Below, piece by piece: positions 21,576 through 32,790 of a DNA stretch of 64,000 bases. This DNA comes from Nothophaeocryptopus gaeumannii. Lineage: Eukaryota; Ascomycota; Dothideomycetes; Mycosphaerellales; Mycosphaerellaceae. The notes beneath the pieces were generated by a model. The model ran no database searches. It saw only the letters and a list, made by a program, of their open reading frames with translations, and had not been told where the DNA came from. The position numbers were made by a program, and so were the translations under genes. Position 1 is the first letter of the stretch. Every line of letters starts with the position of its first letter. The DNA is taken from NCBI GenBank assembly GCA_031771865.1, contig JASISA010000027.1:1-64000 (forward strand). The letters are read 5' to 3'.

Positions 21576-23337
21576 ATGACTGCCGCAATATTCAGGACTT
21601 CGTCTCCAAACGTCACCTCTTTCATCATGAAGCCAACACCAGGGTCGGAAGACGCCAGAGGAAGGCGAACTATTACCGAAACGCTCTTCCAAAGAGCTCA
21701 AGTCACCCCTGAGAGGATATTTGGGTCTTATGCGATGACAGACAATGTCAAGGATGGCTTCCAGGACTTCACATTCGGCGAGCTAGCGAAAGGTGTCCAG
21801 GCTTGCGCATGGTTCATCAAGGAGGTTTTCGGCACGAGCGAGTCGTTTGAGACTCTGCTGTACTTAGGAATCGATGACTACCGATACACAATAGTGCTGT
21901 ATGCGGCCGTATTGTGTGGCTACAAGGTATCAATTCGGGTAATGGAAGCATATAGCGCCGCTTGTAGCTGAGCTTCATTCTCAGGCACTCTTCATCAACC
22001 CCAAATACCCTCTCCACAACATCACTCTCATCATGGGCAAAACGAACTGTACCAAGATTCTGCACTCTACAGAGCTCCAGCCCACAATCGACCGCATCAT
22101 CCAAGCGTCTCCCAAGACCGAAGCCAATATCCTACCCCGACAATCCCACTGGCTCGGCTCAAATCCACATCACTTCCCATTCAACTTCTCAAAGTCTTTC
22201 GAAGATCGAATGCTAGACCCAATCCTTGTCCTCCACTCCTCTGGAACAACTGGCTATCCCAAACCAATCACTTTTAACAACGCCTGGCTCGCCCTTCAAG
22301 ACTATCGTTGGCCGGATATCGACAACCGCCCTTCCACGCCGGTCACATTTCGAGAAGAATTCAATGGCGGATTCACGTATTCTCAATTCCCGCAATGTCA
22401 TTATGGAGGTGTGCTGTATACGAATCTCCGGCCGCTTTGGACGCAAACTGCGGCGAGTATCTTGGGCCCGTCAGGCCAACAGGGAGCGGAGATGGCGGTG
22501 GAGGTTATGAAAGCCAAAGAAGTCAAAGCATTGGCTGCTACGCCGTTGTTGTTGGAAGGGCTGATGAAGCTGCCTGACGGTCCTGCAACCCTCCGAAAAT
22601 TGAACGCCGTCTCGTTTGCAGGTGGCCCTTTGAGAAGTGATATTGGGGATTCCTTGACAAAAGATGGTGTGCGTCTGATGTCCAGTTATGGCTTAACAGA
22701 ACAGGGATCTTGTCCTGTGGTCCTTCCTGAGCCACAAGATTGGGAGTGGACGCAGTTCCATCCGGACCTTCACGTAGACCTTAAACCTACTGGTGATGGA
22801 GCGGAGACTCACGAACTAATCTTTCCGTACACAAATGAGGAGGTGAGCAAGATGCGCGGAACGTACTGGAGTCTTGGAATGAAGGAATACCGGACGAAGG
22901 ACTTGTTTGTGCAACATCCAGAGAAGGATTGGTTGTGGAAGTACTTGGGCCGCAAAGACGATATACTCGTTCTTGAGAATGCTGGAAAGCTCAACCCGAT
23001 CCCCATCGAGAACATCATTGCCCAGCATGAGGGTGTGAGCGGTGTACTTGTCGCAGGCATGTGGAGGTGGCCGGCTTGTGTGCTTGTGGAGCCGATGAAC
23101 AAGATAGAAGACAAAGCTACATTTGTGGCAGGTTTGGAAACAAAACTCGAACGAGCGAATCAAGGAGTCAGAGAGGATTTGAGGATCCCGTCGAGCATGC
23201 TCGCGGTCCTGCAGCCGGGAGGATTGGTGAGAGGGTTGAAAGGCCAGATTATGAGGAATCAGAGCGTGGACGCGAACAAAGAGGTGATTGATGGATTGTA
23301 TGAGGCAAGGTCTACTGCGAATGGCGCGCCGAACTAG
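21576..23337 (+). CDS. Stand-alone AMP-binding (adenylating) enzyme, NRPS-like A domain
   Basis: Two exons, 21576-21926 and 21985-23337 (intron GTATCA to CTCAG, 58 bp), giving 567 residues. The second exon has the adenylation core motifs in order: A3 phosphate loop LHSSGTTGYPKP near residue 200, A5 SYGLTEQG near 350, A7/A8 YRTKDLF and LWKYLGRKDDILV near 420-440, and the end LKGQIMRN with the expected A10 lysine. These motifs bind ATP and form an acyl- or aminoacyl-adenylate. In fungal NRPS-like proteins the A domain is normally followed by a phosphopantetheine carrier and a thioesterase or reductase; here the protein stops about 30 residues after A10 with no carrier serine motif. It may therefore act as a free ligase or supply another protein in trans. 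The substrate is unknown. Confidence 0.85.
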
Positions 23338-25808
23338 ATCTGAAAGAGAAATCTACACATTGCGATTTCTCACCGCGACATGATAAAATGCTGCCGAGAA
23401 CGGTCCCGCAAAACGCGGTATCTCCAAAGCTCTGAAGTCGAAATAGGTGATCAACTCGACGACTATGAGCTTAATCGTAGCGATAGCATACCAGCGATCT
23501 GGACAAGCCTTGGCGAGGTTAGGACATCATCAGAGCGGCGAGCGATGTTCGGACGCTGACTTACTCTTCTCTCACATGCGAAACCCAGGTGCGACGTCGA
23601 GCTATTGTAAGATCTGCTTTCCACACCCTTATCCTCGGTCTTCGAGCGGAATCGATAAGGTGCATAACTCTGAGCGTTTTGGTTTGTCTTCTCATCGCGG
23701 TGAATTGCGAATGAAGCAAAGGCGGCAATGCTCCCACCCTCATGGAATTGTCACGTCTCTGGAATCTGAATCCTCTTCGTCACCCTTCGATCCGCATTGT
23801 GCATATCTAGTCGAATTGACTCCTTGACGACACTATCAAGAAGCCTGAGTCTATCGATGGTTTCCAATGATCATGTCTCTCTGTCGTTCTCCGGCTTGCT
23901 AGACTCGATATTGCTCCTGAGATCTTGAAGTAGGGCGTCTGATTTCGGATACTGTCATATATGGACTATCGCATCGATTGCAGAGAGAAGTATTGGGTAT
24001 GCTGCTACGTTGAGGATTATTTAGGAGACAAGGACGTCCGGGTGAGCGTTGTGTGCTCGGCCAAAGGATTGTGAGGCTGCTGCCTAGTACCATCTCAATA
24101 GAATAGCGGGCTTTGGATCATCAGGAGCGAGATCCGGGAAGCCGTGGACTGCGTTTTAGATCAGGAACTTCATGGGGTTGAAGAGTTGAGATCCCCGCCA
24201 GAAGGATATTGTCTTGCATACAAGAGTCCTGAGAGGTGAGGGAAGAGTCGTAGAAGGAAAGATCCAGGGGCGATCAAGAACTTGTATGATGCGGCTAGAC
24301 GCAAATAACGATCGTTTCGATCTACCGTCTTTGAGTGGTTTGTGACTAATACGACCTCAAACGCCCAAGCTCATTTCAGAGTTGCGCTGGGATGTGTACC
24401 ATTGCAGGAGCCCCGGTGAGATCACTACTGTTGTGCCGTTCATGAAGGTAGGGACTTGGCAGAAGTTGCCCTCGTGAAGCTGGTCCATAAGTGAAGGAAT
24501 CAAGTCTTAACCCTGCGACTTACTTAGCCTTACTTGCTTGGAAGGCTCGACTTACTTGGCTTGCCTTGAATCTGGAGGGCGACTTACTTGGTTTACTTGG
24601 CTTGACTTGCTCGCTAGCGCTAGCCAAATCCGGTAGTAACGACGAAGTTGAAGGAATCGTAGCTAGTAAGGCGAGTATTAGTATTTGTTCTATTTCGCTA
24701 GCCTATCAAAGCCCTAAAAGAGTCTCTAAGGTATAGGGCGCCTAAGGTAGCTCTATATACCCTATTACTCTACTGCCCTCTATATCCTATCTCCTATCCT
24801 TTAGTATATATATATATATATATAGCAAGTACTTCAAGTACGCGCTACCTTTTAGCTTGTTCACTTACCTACCTGGAAAGTCATTTCGAAAGCTAGGCTT
24901 GGGTTACTTGCAAGTAAGGCAAGTCAAGTATACTTGAAATGGCTTACTTATGGGCCAGCCTGAGGGTTGGCGACATCCCCCAGCTGCCACTTCTACTAGT
25001 GTCGCCCCCAAGGAATGGTTACGGGCTTGGTCCCATTGAGAAAAGCAATGTATAATGACAAACAGAAAAGAGCAACAATAAGACATGACAGTGCTGACAC
25101 AAAACAGCACATGTTTGAGTTTGGCTTCCGGATAGAAGGTAATCAGATTAATTATTTATACTTGAAGCTTCCAGTTGGATCTCAGTCGGAACGTTGTGCG
25201 CCTATTCACTTCTGTAGCACTCTTATGCAGGCTCCATGCCCAAGCATCTCTGGTCCTGCTTGCTGCTTGAAGCATCTCTCCCGATCATGGCCGTAGGTGT
25301 AACGGTGCTTCAGCTTTCTGCAAATTGCGGCAGCTCCAACCAACCATACTCAGTAGCAGGGTTCGAACAGGGGCATATCAATATGATCATATGGTAGCAG
25401 AATGGTGTGTGTAGGGCTCAGCTGATCTTTCCACCCATTGTAGGCTGCTTGCCTCAAAGCCGAGCAAGACGGATTACGAAACCTTCTGGGTCGGCATGCC
25501 GAATACTACATTCACACTTCAGAGGGCGCCTCCATCACTATGACTCATCGTTGAGGATACTATGCATTGCAGCCAACAAGCAAAGCGGTTCTGACTTGGA
25601 ACCAAGGGCTCTCTTAGAGCAAGGCAGCAACGTGTGCTTCAGTGAAGCTTCGGAATCATCTTTCTCTATCGATACGTTTTCCTTTCATCACTGTCTTCCT
25701 TCAGTGCAAAACACCATTACTCGTACAAAAGCTTACTCTCGGTGTAAGATCCGGCCGACTGACAACAAAAGTCTTGTACACCTCCGAAGTATCCACATGA
25801 CCAATCCG
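23338..25808. other. 2.5-kb gene-poor stretch with a small repeat element
   Basis: No gene recognised. It contains the inverted-repeat element at 24510-24950, whose centre is TA-rich in the manner of RIP and includes a run of nine TA steps near 24805. Confidence 0.5.
24510..24950. mobile_element. Small TIR element relic, possibly hAT-type
   Basis: GCCTTACTTGC at 24527-24537 is repeated in inverse at 24910-24920, and the flanks (ACTTACTTA... on the left; complement ACTTGACTT... on the right) extend an imperfect match to about 20 bp. The left end carries several subterminal copies of GACTTACTTGG-like words. The interior from about 24655 to 24840 is TA-rich and RIP-like. Subterminal short repeats are common in hAT elements, but I cannot find a clear target-site duplication or any transposase, so class and exact ends are inference. 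Confidence 0.4.
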
Positions 25809-26755
25809 CTAGAACGTATCCGACCCAGTATCCTCATTGACATCTAGTGTGCTCCCAGAATTGCACTTCAAAGGACGCGTCCCATTAGACGCCTTCGAGA
25901 TACTGCAGCTCAGCGGAACGCAGCTCCCATCGTCAACACCACTCTGTGCAACATAGATGAATTGGTCAGTGCCAGGATTCTCAGCTGCGACTTATCTTGG
26001 CTGGCCATCGATCAAGACGAGTTCGTTCTTGGTATTGAGATCGGCGAGGCTTGCGTGGCTAACCTCGTCGGCGGAGTCACCGAGGTAGATGCCTCCTGAA
26101 CCGCTGAGATCCCGCTTTTGACTTCCGCAGAAATCCATGAGGTAGCCGCCTTAGCCGGTGACGACGGAGAATCGGGAGACGGAGGTTGATTGTGTGCCTT
26201 GAGATACCGTTGTTGCGGTCTGCCCAAATATCAGTATTTGCGGGTCAGCGTATGTCTACGAGGGTCGTACCTTGACGGTTTTGGTGGATGTGTGAAGATC
26301 TGTCACAGTGGTGGTCGAAGTCGTAGTGCAAGGGTTGAATGGACGCTTAGCTACAAGCCGATGAAAGAGCTAATACAGCTGTGTAAGACGACAGACATAC
26401 TGGCTTGGACACCGCTTCTGCCGCTACATCTCGCTCTTTAAGCTGATCTACATTCTCAATACTCCGCTCCGCCTTAGGCGTAATGGCTAGTGCAACGCAA
26501 TTTGAGATTGTCGTCGGTACCAACGGTGTACACACTCGTGTTAGTCGTCATTGTCGAACATGTATATGCTGTCTTCGTTTTCGTAGCTTTCAGAAGCGAG
26601 GAGCAGTAAGCTGTCACGGATTTCTGTTGCTTCAAATTGTTGCACTTGTGGTTTTCCGTTGAGCAGAGGCTGTTCGATCGGGCAAGAAGATGTGATCGAG
26701 GGATGTTTGTTGCTCCGGAACCAGCGATGGTAGCGAGGAAGAAAGTGCTCAGCAT
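25809..26755 (-). pseudogene. Broken secreted Thr/Ser-rich cysteine protein gene
   Basis: From the ATG at 26755 a signal-peptide-like start (MLSTFFLATIAGSGAT) leads into a cysteine-containing domain. The frame shifts near 26515 into ISNCVALAITPKAERS and SKPVCLSSYTAVLALSSAC, then again near 26340 into CTTTSTTTVTDLHTST, a Thr-rich linker seen in many extracellular fungal proteins. An intron (GTACGA donor, GGGCAG acceptor, ending near 26222) follows. The last exon stays in one frame but meets TAA between SRFSVVTG and GGYLMDFCGS, and TAA again between LIDGQPR and VAAENPG, before a final TAG at 25809-25811. The sequence after each stop still looks coding (FIYVAQSGVDDGSCVPLSC). The C-terminal module with GGYLMDF...GIYLGD resembles a common secreted domain of dothideomycetes, function unknown. 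Confidence 0.6.
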
Positions 26756-27228
26756 TGTCCTGGACGATTCCGTGGCGATCCTGTTGTGTTCGTGGGTTTG
26801 TTTTCCGCAGGTCGGGTGGTAGGTAGAGCGAGCTTAGATGTGGTGAACTTTCGTTTTTGGAGCGTTTGCGTGCGAGATAATTCTCGTGGTCAACCCGCAC
26901 ATCGTCTCTGGACGAAGGCTTGTCAATCGGAAACGGCGTCAGATGATCGAAACTTACCCTAGAAGGCGCCCAGGAACTTGGAGCAACGCCGTCTATGAAT
27001 CCATACCAGGCGTCACAGGGCTTGGACCATCCACGACTGGACTGCGACGAATGCTAAAACGTGTTTGTGGACGTCAACCACGTGTGGTTCTCCTCCTTCC
27101 GAGAAAGATTAGAGGGAGTCTGGACTGTGTTGTAGATTGAACTATTCGCAGATAGTCTGTCGCCCGCAGCTGGCGGTGAGACGGAGGTGTCGTTAACAAG
27201 GTGAACATCTGCGTATGTTTGAACCATA
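26756..27228. other. intergenic between two minus-strand genes
   Basis: About 470 bp with no gene recognised. It holds the promoter of the broken secreted-protein gene and the 3' end of the OPT gene. Confidence 0.45.
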
Positions 27229-29869
27229 TCAATGCCACGTCCCATTCGGCGGTCCAAAGTACCCAGACGCTGGCATATCTTTCCAAGCCAGACCTTGTCC
27301 ATCGGCGGTGTTCAAATATACAGTATTGCCCCACCAATCTATTAACAGTCAGTCAGCAGCTTTCTTCGTCTCCTTATTCCGCAGCAGAAGCACTTACCAG
27401 GAAAGCTATATCCATTATAGCTCACGGCGAAGAAGATGATGATTCCCGCAAAGGCTGTCCCAAAATCCAGGGCGGCCGCAAGGATGTAGTTGTACTTCGC
27501 CCACCAAGCGAAGAACTTGCTTTTGATCCAAGAGTTGAACAGGATGTTGACCAGAGCCCATGAACTATAGTTGATGCCTCTGCAAGATTGTTAGCATTTG
27601 TTCTCCGATGTGGAGTGCTTTCAGAGAAGTCATACGTAGCAGGCGGAACATTATAAGTCCCGACAAAAATTAACGGCCAATTCAACTTCCTCAAGAAATC
27701 TTTCATCTTTCGATTCTTCGTGTACTTCCAGGCGACCCAAGTTAACAGCGGGACTAGAGCTCCGATCCAGAAGAAATGCAGAAGTGAGCTGTAGATCTTC
27801 CCGACGCTGTACAACCTACCAGGACCAACGAGACCCCAGATGACAGACGAGGAGAAGACGGTGCGTCCATTTGGGCAAGTGAAGGAGTCTGCCTGGTCTT
27901 CGTCACAGATGTTCTCGATATTCCCCAGCATCCAGAGTGTTACGCCAGTTTGGGTTAGAGCACCGAGGATCGTAGCGAAGCCTTGTGCGAAGAAGACTGT
28001 TCGTGGAGCAATCTTGAAGTAATGTCCCAGTTTCTGATCTTGCGAAAAGAAGATGCCCTGGCTGACTACATCTGTGGACAGGATTTTGAAGACCATGTTT
28101 GCGAGAGGTTTGCCCGCAAACATGTAGCCTCCAATGAATTCGGAGAGCACATTCAGCTGGTTTGCGTCCACATTCGTCAGACCTTGAATAATGCCGCATG
28201 GGATCATGTAGATTGCCGGAATTAGGAGCGCGAGAAAGACGCCGTACACTGGGAGCTGGGTGTCGAAGACCTCGGCCAGAACGATCGCGAGCGCGGTGCA
28301 GATGACAAGTAGGATGACGTTCCACCACCAAGGCACTTGTCGGTAGGACTTCATGAGACGGCCATGAATGTCAAGCTTCTGTCGTCCTCGTAGAGCCTCG
28401 TAGATATCGCTACCGTGCCAAAGGTACACATGCACCAGCACGGCAGTGATACTGGCGAAGGACAGGCCGTAGACGAAAGCGAACGTGGCGCTCAAATATG
28501 GAGGCGAGTAGTCTGCAAATGCCACGGGGTCTAATGTCCCGGTAGCGGTCAGGACTTTCGAGACATCATAGTCCGCTCCGAAGCGATCGTAGACATCCGC
28601 AGTCATCATGGGCAGATAAGCCGTGAACCAGGTATTGGTGTAGTAGATGCCGGGAACAATGATCCAAAAGAAGAACGCAAACCCAGCAAACACATTGAGT
28701 GCAGCCCAAGATGGCGAGAGAAGCGGGTTCGTGTTGTAGGCGATCTGAGACCAATCGAAAGTGATCGGGCTCAGGCCAAGCCCAGTCTGGAAGCCAAACA
28801 GTTGGTTGACGACGATATTGTTCGGAGCAATCCAGCACACCCAAGTGAAGTAGCTCAATGCCGTGAATATGAGACCCGGGAACCAGTACCACACGAAAGC
28901 TCCAGTTGCCAAGATCAAGAAGAACTTGATACGCGAGATCCTCCAGCCATTGGCGACTACGTTAGCGCGACTGTGTAGTGAGTTGAGCAGCGCACAGTTG
29001 CCGAGCACACCAGGCCAGATCATGTTGGCTGGCTCGACCAGCCAGGTGCGACAGAGTCCGGCGATGCCAAATCCTAGAACCTGGCAGACAAGCACGACCA
29101 GGACACTGAAGCCGGGTGAGAGGTCGAAGTTGTAGAATTTCTTCGCCGCTTGGATAATGTTCGTTGCGTCTGCGCCACCTGCAAAGCCGATAGTAACGTT
29201 CGACATGATCACGATACTTTCAATGTCAGTTCTCTGGTCTTCATTGCAGAAGCTTGCAGCAGCGACTTACACCACGTGCTCCTTGATATTGAAATGCCTG
29301 TCCGGATTGACTCGCCATTCTCCAAAGTATGGAATGTTCACAGTCATGATGGGCAGGATGTGGGCAAGAGCCACTCCCATGGGATATGCGAGTAGCTCGG
29401 CTACGATCGAGACGATGTGAACCGCCGGGTACCGAAGGGAGAAGAACTGGTTGACTCCGGCTCCGATCAGCACCCAGATAATGCCCAAGATCCACATTCT
29501 GAGAGTGTTCACAGGAATCGAAGGATCATCTGTCTCTGGCACGACAGCTCGCTAGCAGCAGAAGTTAGCGTCTTGCAGTGTAACGTTCCAAGAAGTTGCA
29601 CTCACAACTTCCGGATATGGAGAGGTATCGCCTTCCACGTCCTTGAGCTCTTGATCGTGAACAGCGTGATCCAGATCAACCTCGATTTCCTGCAAATGGC
29701 CATGTTGGACATCGCCTGGCTCTACAGTTCCCTTGGCTCCGGTCTTCTCAACGCTGCCCAGTTCCTCGTCTGAGTTGGGCGCTTTCTTGCCATAGTCGTC
29801 CAGAGTGTTCATCTGCACACCATCCGTGTTCTGTCTCTGAATCGTCCAGGGCCGTCGGATCCGATTCAT
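27229..29869 (-). CDS. OPT-family oligopeptide transporter
   Basis: Five exons on the minus strand: 29869-29606, 29551-29271, 29216-27636, 27579-27398 and 27338-27229; the total of 2418 bases gives 805 residues. All four introns are 54-59 bp with canonical ends. The acidic cytosolic N-tail is followed by PETDDPSIPVNTLRMW, a hallmark of the family, then many membrane segments, NIKEHVVIVIMSNV, GLCRTWLVEPANMIWPG, and IPCGIIQGLTNVDANQLNVL with EFIGGYMFAGKPLANM. The end runs YNVPPATGINYSSWALVNI and DWWGNTVYLNTADGQG, closing FGPPNGTWH. OPT proteins are proton-coupled importers of tetra- to pentapeptides or glutathione, usually in the plasma membrane. The full length and intact motifs suggest a working protein. 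Confidence 0.95.
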
Positions 29870-31092
29870 CTTGGCGTCTCAACCCCGTCGTCTCTGCGAT
29901 TCACGAAACATATAAGTCCAGTGGTGGACGAGATGGCGGGCAAGCCCACTCCATTATACGCCTACCTCCTCCATCTGCGCCGCTCGCCAATGCCATGAGG
30001 ATCCACAAATGCAACTACACACTCGCCACGTTGCATTGCTTATCTGGAGCTCGTGTTCATTTTTGGTACCTCTTATCAGGTGAGCGGCCAATGTAGTCCA
30101 TTGCAAGGTCGCCGGTCCGCGCACGCCTGCTGTTCCCGGTCTAGCGTCTGCAACCTGGCCGGCTGCCAAGAACGAGGCGGAAGCCCTCCTGGCCGGTCTC
30201 CTTTCTTCGTCATCTCTTGGGCCGCATGAAAAGTGAATGCGTGGCGCGGTGACTGCGGGCTTGGAGTATTAACAGACGGAAAGACCCATAGGTAGTCTGT
30301 AAGGGAAAGAGACATGCTCGAGAAGAACAGTAGGTGGACATGTGTGCAAGTGCCTTCCTTCGCATGTCGCGAGCATCCCGAAGCCTGCAGCTGTCGGATC
30401 CATCGTTCGCAGGCGCAAAAGCCATGGGGACAATCTCGTGCAACAGCCGGAAAGATATCGAAGGATCGGTGTTGGATGATTTAGATCGACCAGCGCGTGG
30501 TTGGCCAGATGCGCTCCCGGGAGGACTATGCTGCAGATACAAAGTATCGTGATAAGCATATGTGTACGGCTGGCGCTGCACGGAGCATGAGAAATGGTGA
30601 GGTTCAAATGCTGTCTTGCCTCAAGGAAGATGAAAGGCATACGAAAGAAGCATGAAGTGAGGTGGACAGAGAGGCCAGGGTTGATGAGCAGGCACGGCAG
30701 GCTGATGCGTTTTGTAGCCAATGCCAAGACGTGAACTCCGACTCTCATCAGCGCATACGCGAACGCTATAGTAAGAAGTGGCATCGTTGCGCTGAAAAAC
30801 CTTGTAAGTCGCCTGCTCCTTGTATGGAGAGCAATTTATGTAAGCAGCCTCGGCTATTAGCGTGTGCCCTATTTCGATCGAGTCCTACCGAGAACGCGGC
30901 ATTCTGGGGGAGCTGAGTACCACTGAGCTTTGATGGCGTCCAAATCCATTTATATAAGAAACGCGGGTATCGCATGCATATTATCAAGACATGACTTCGT
31001 GACTCATATATCTATTCCACAATCGACTCCAGAGTCGATAGCTGTATAGGATGTTGACTTTTTCCCTTTGACCCATCCTTCTGACCTTCAGG
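29870..31092. other. 1.2-kb intergenic region, no gene seen
   Basis: Upstream of the OPT gene and downstream of the SV2-like gene. Open frames at 30210-30784 overlap one another without a recognisable product. Confidence 0.45.
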
Positions 31093-32790
31093 TCACCTCC
31101 TTCTTATCTTGTTAGGCAGCAACGCAGTCGTGATCACACACCCAAGTGTGACGCCCCCTGCCAAAAACAACACCTTCCGAACTGTCCCAGGGTCCTTGAA
31201 ACTTCCATTTCCAATGACACCTTGCCCAACGATGGGTGCAAGCATAGCGAACATCCTGCCTAACGTCGTCGCGAAACCCGTCGCGGTACTTCGAATGTCC
31301 GCAGGGAAGACTTCGGGTGTCCAGCCGTATAAGACTGCGTTGAACATACTCTGGAAGAAGTATTCCATGGCGTTCAGACCAGTATTCGCGGCTTGGGAGT
31401 TGACGAAGGAGAAAATGATGATTGAGAGACCCATGAGCAGACTGGAAAATACCATCGTCCATTTCTTGCCAAGGCGAGGAAATTGAATGAGGGTAGCTCC
31501 AATGATGACTCCGATCAGACCAGGAGAATAGATGATGATGTAGTTGCGGTAGGTATCCTCCAGCGTAAGTCTGACTTCTGCATTCTTGACGGCTATGATC
31601 TTTGGAAAGTAGTGGCCAGCCAATGTGAAGCCCCAGAAGTCGCAGATGTAGGTGAGCCAGACGAGGATGGTCACGCGGGTCATTTGAGAAGTGGCGAAGA
31701 GTTGTTTGTATCGGCCGAGTTCTTCCTTGACTTTCGGTTTCCAGTACTTTGGGTCGATATAGGACACTTTTGAGCCGGTGGAGACAGAGTCAGACTCTTC
31801 GTCGGCCATGGCCATGTCGTTCATGGATAGACCGCAGGGCTTGCGGTTGATCTTGGCGACATGCTCGAGGACTTCGATGGCCTTCTCATCCTGGCCTTTA
31901 CTGACTAGATATTTCGGTGACTCCTGGATACTGACAATCCCGAATCGCATAAGGAATACAAGCACGTTGATGGCCCCAAGTGTGTATAGAACGTATCGCC
32001 AGCCCATGTTATCCCCGGGTCTGCAGCATTCTACTCCTTCAGGCACTTTGTTGCAGGCCGGCAGCGGGTTGTCGGTGCTGAAGTTAGGCTCGCAGGAGAA
32101 CTTCGGGACGAAAGCATAGGCAATCAAGCTTGTCGCAATGACACCAATGGGTTGGAAGATCGATAGTGCAGCGAGCAAGAAACGCCGGTTGTTGGGAAGA
32201 AACTCCAGACAGATCGTAGTATCAATGGGGATGTTGCCTCCTATACCGAATCCGATGATGACCGTGAGCACCAGGAACACTCCATATGAGCTGGAGGCGC
32301 CCATGCATGCGCCAAAGGCGCCACTGATCAGACATGTTATATTGAAGACCCATCTTCTTCCAATCACATCTCCCATGACACCCCAGAAGAATGAGCCGAC
32401 AGTCAGCCCAGCGGAGAATGCAACGGATATGTTTCCCGATTCACTGTTCGAGAATCCCAGCTCCTGTTGTAACGGCCCAAGAACAAGACCGAATGCTTGT
32501 GCCCATAGCAGATCCAGCAGATACCCAAACCCACATAGCACCCAGACGAACCATTGATATCTTCCCATGCCATGGCTGTCCAGTTCTGCATCCACCATAC
32601 GGTATTTCTTCTCGATCGCACTAAGCTCATTGCCTTCTGAGTCGTAGCCAGGCAATTCAACAGACGGCCGTCCCTCATCTTCTGTGGGTAATTGTCCGCT
32701 TGCTCTACGATCTTCCACAGTCCTGCTTTCTGACAGAAGAGGCACGCTGGATTCTTGCCTGGCCGGAAGCCCTTGCCTTTTGGGAGGCAT
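31093..32790 (-). CDS. SV2-like MFS transporter
   Basis: A single exon of 565 residues from the ATG at 32790 (MPPKRQG); another in-frame ATG 45 codons upstream (32925) is possible but precedes sequence unlike the family. A polar N-tail with ELSAIEKKYRMVDAELDSHGMGRYQ leads into 12 predicted membrane segments. Family marks are GDVIGRRWVF after TM2, GFGIGGNIPIDTTICLEFLP at TM4, QESPKYLVSKGQDEKAIEVL in the central loop and YGWTPEVFPADIRSTATG at TM10-11. These place it with fungal SV2/organic-solute carriers of the sugar-transporter superfamily; the substrate is unknown. A Cys-rich extracellular loop (CEPNFSTDNPLPACNK...ECC) is present. Confidence 0.9.
   Translation of the reverse strand: MPPKRQGLPARQESSVPLLSESRTVEDRRASGQLPTEDEGRPSVELPGYDSEGNELSAIEKKYRMVDAELDSHGMGRYQWFVWVLCGFGYLLDLLWAQAFGLVLGPLQQELGFSNSESGNISVAFSAGLTVGSFFWGVMGDVIGRRWVFNITCLISGAFGACMGASSSYGVFLVLTVIIGFGIGGNIPIDTTICLEFLPNNRRFLLAALSIFQPIGVIATSLIAYAFVPKFSCEPNFSTDNPLPACNKVPEGVECCRPGDNMGWRYVLYTLGAINVLVFLMRFGIVSIQESPKYLVSKGQDEKAIEVLEHVAKINRKPCGLSMNDMAMADEESDSVSTGSKVSYIDPKYWKPKVKEELGRYKQLFATSQMTRVTILVWLTYICDFWGFTLAGHYFPKIIAVKNAEVRLTLEDTYRNYIIIYSPGLIGVIIGATLIQFPRLGKKWTMVFSSLLMGLSIIIFSFVNSQAANTGLNAMEYFFQSMFNAVLYGWTPEVFPADIRSTATGFATTLGRMFAMLAPIVGQGVIGNGSFKDPGTVRKVLFLAGGVTLGCVITTALLPNKIRRR

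Noticed and set aside
24790..24830. TA-dinucleotide run as a centromere or origin
   Set aside because: Only a short simple repeat inside a RIP-like element; nothing else supports such a role.
25340..25380. A possible tRNA T-loop (GGGTTCGAACAGGGGC)
   Set aside because: No matching acceptor stem, D-arm or anticodon arm could be placed around it.
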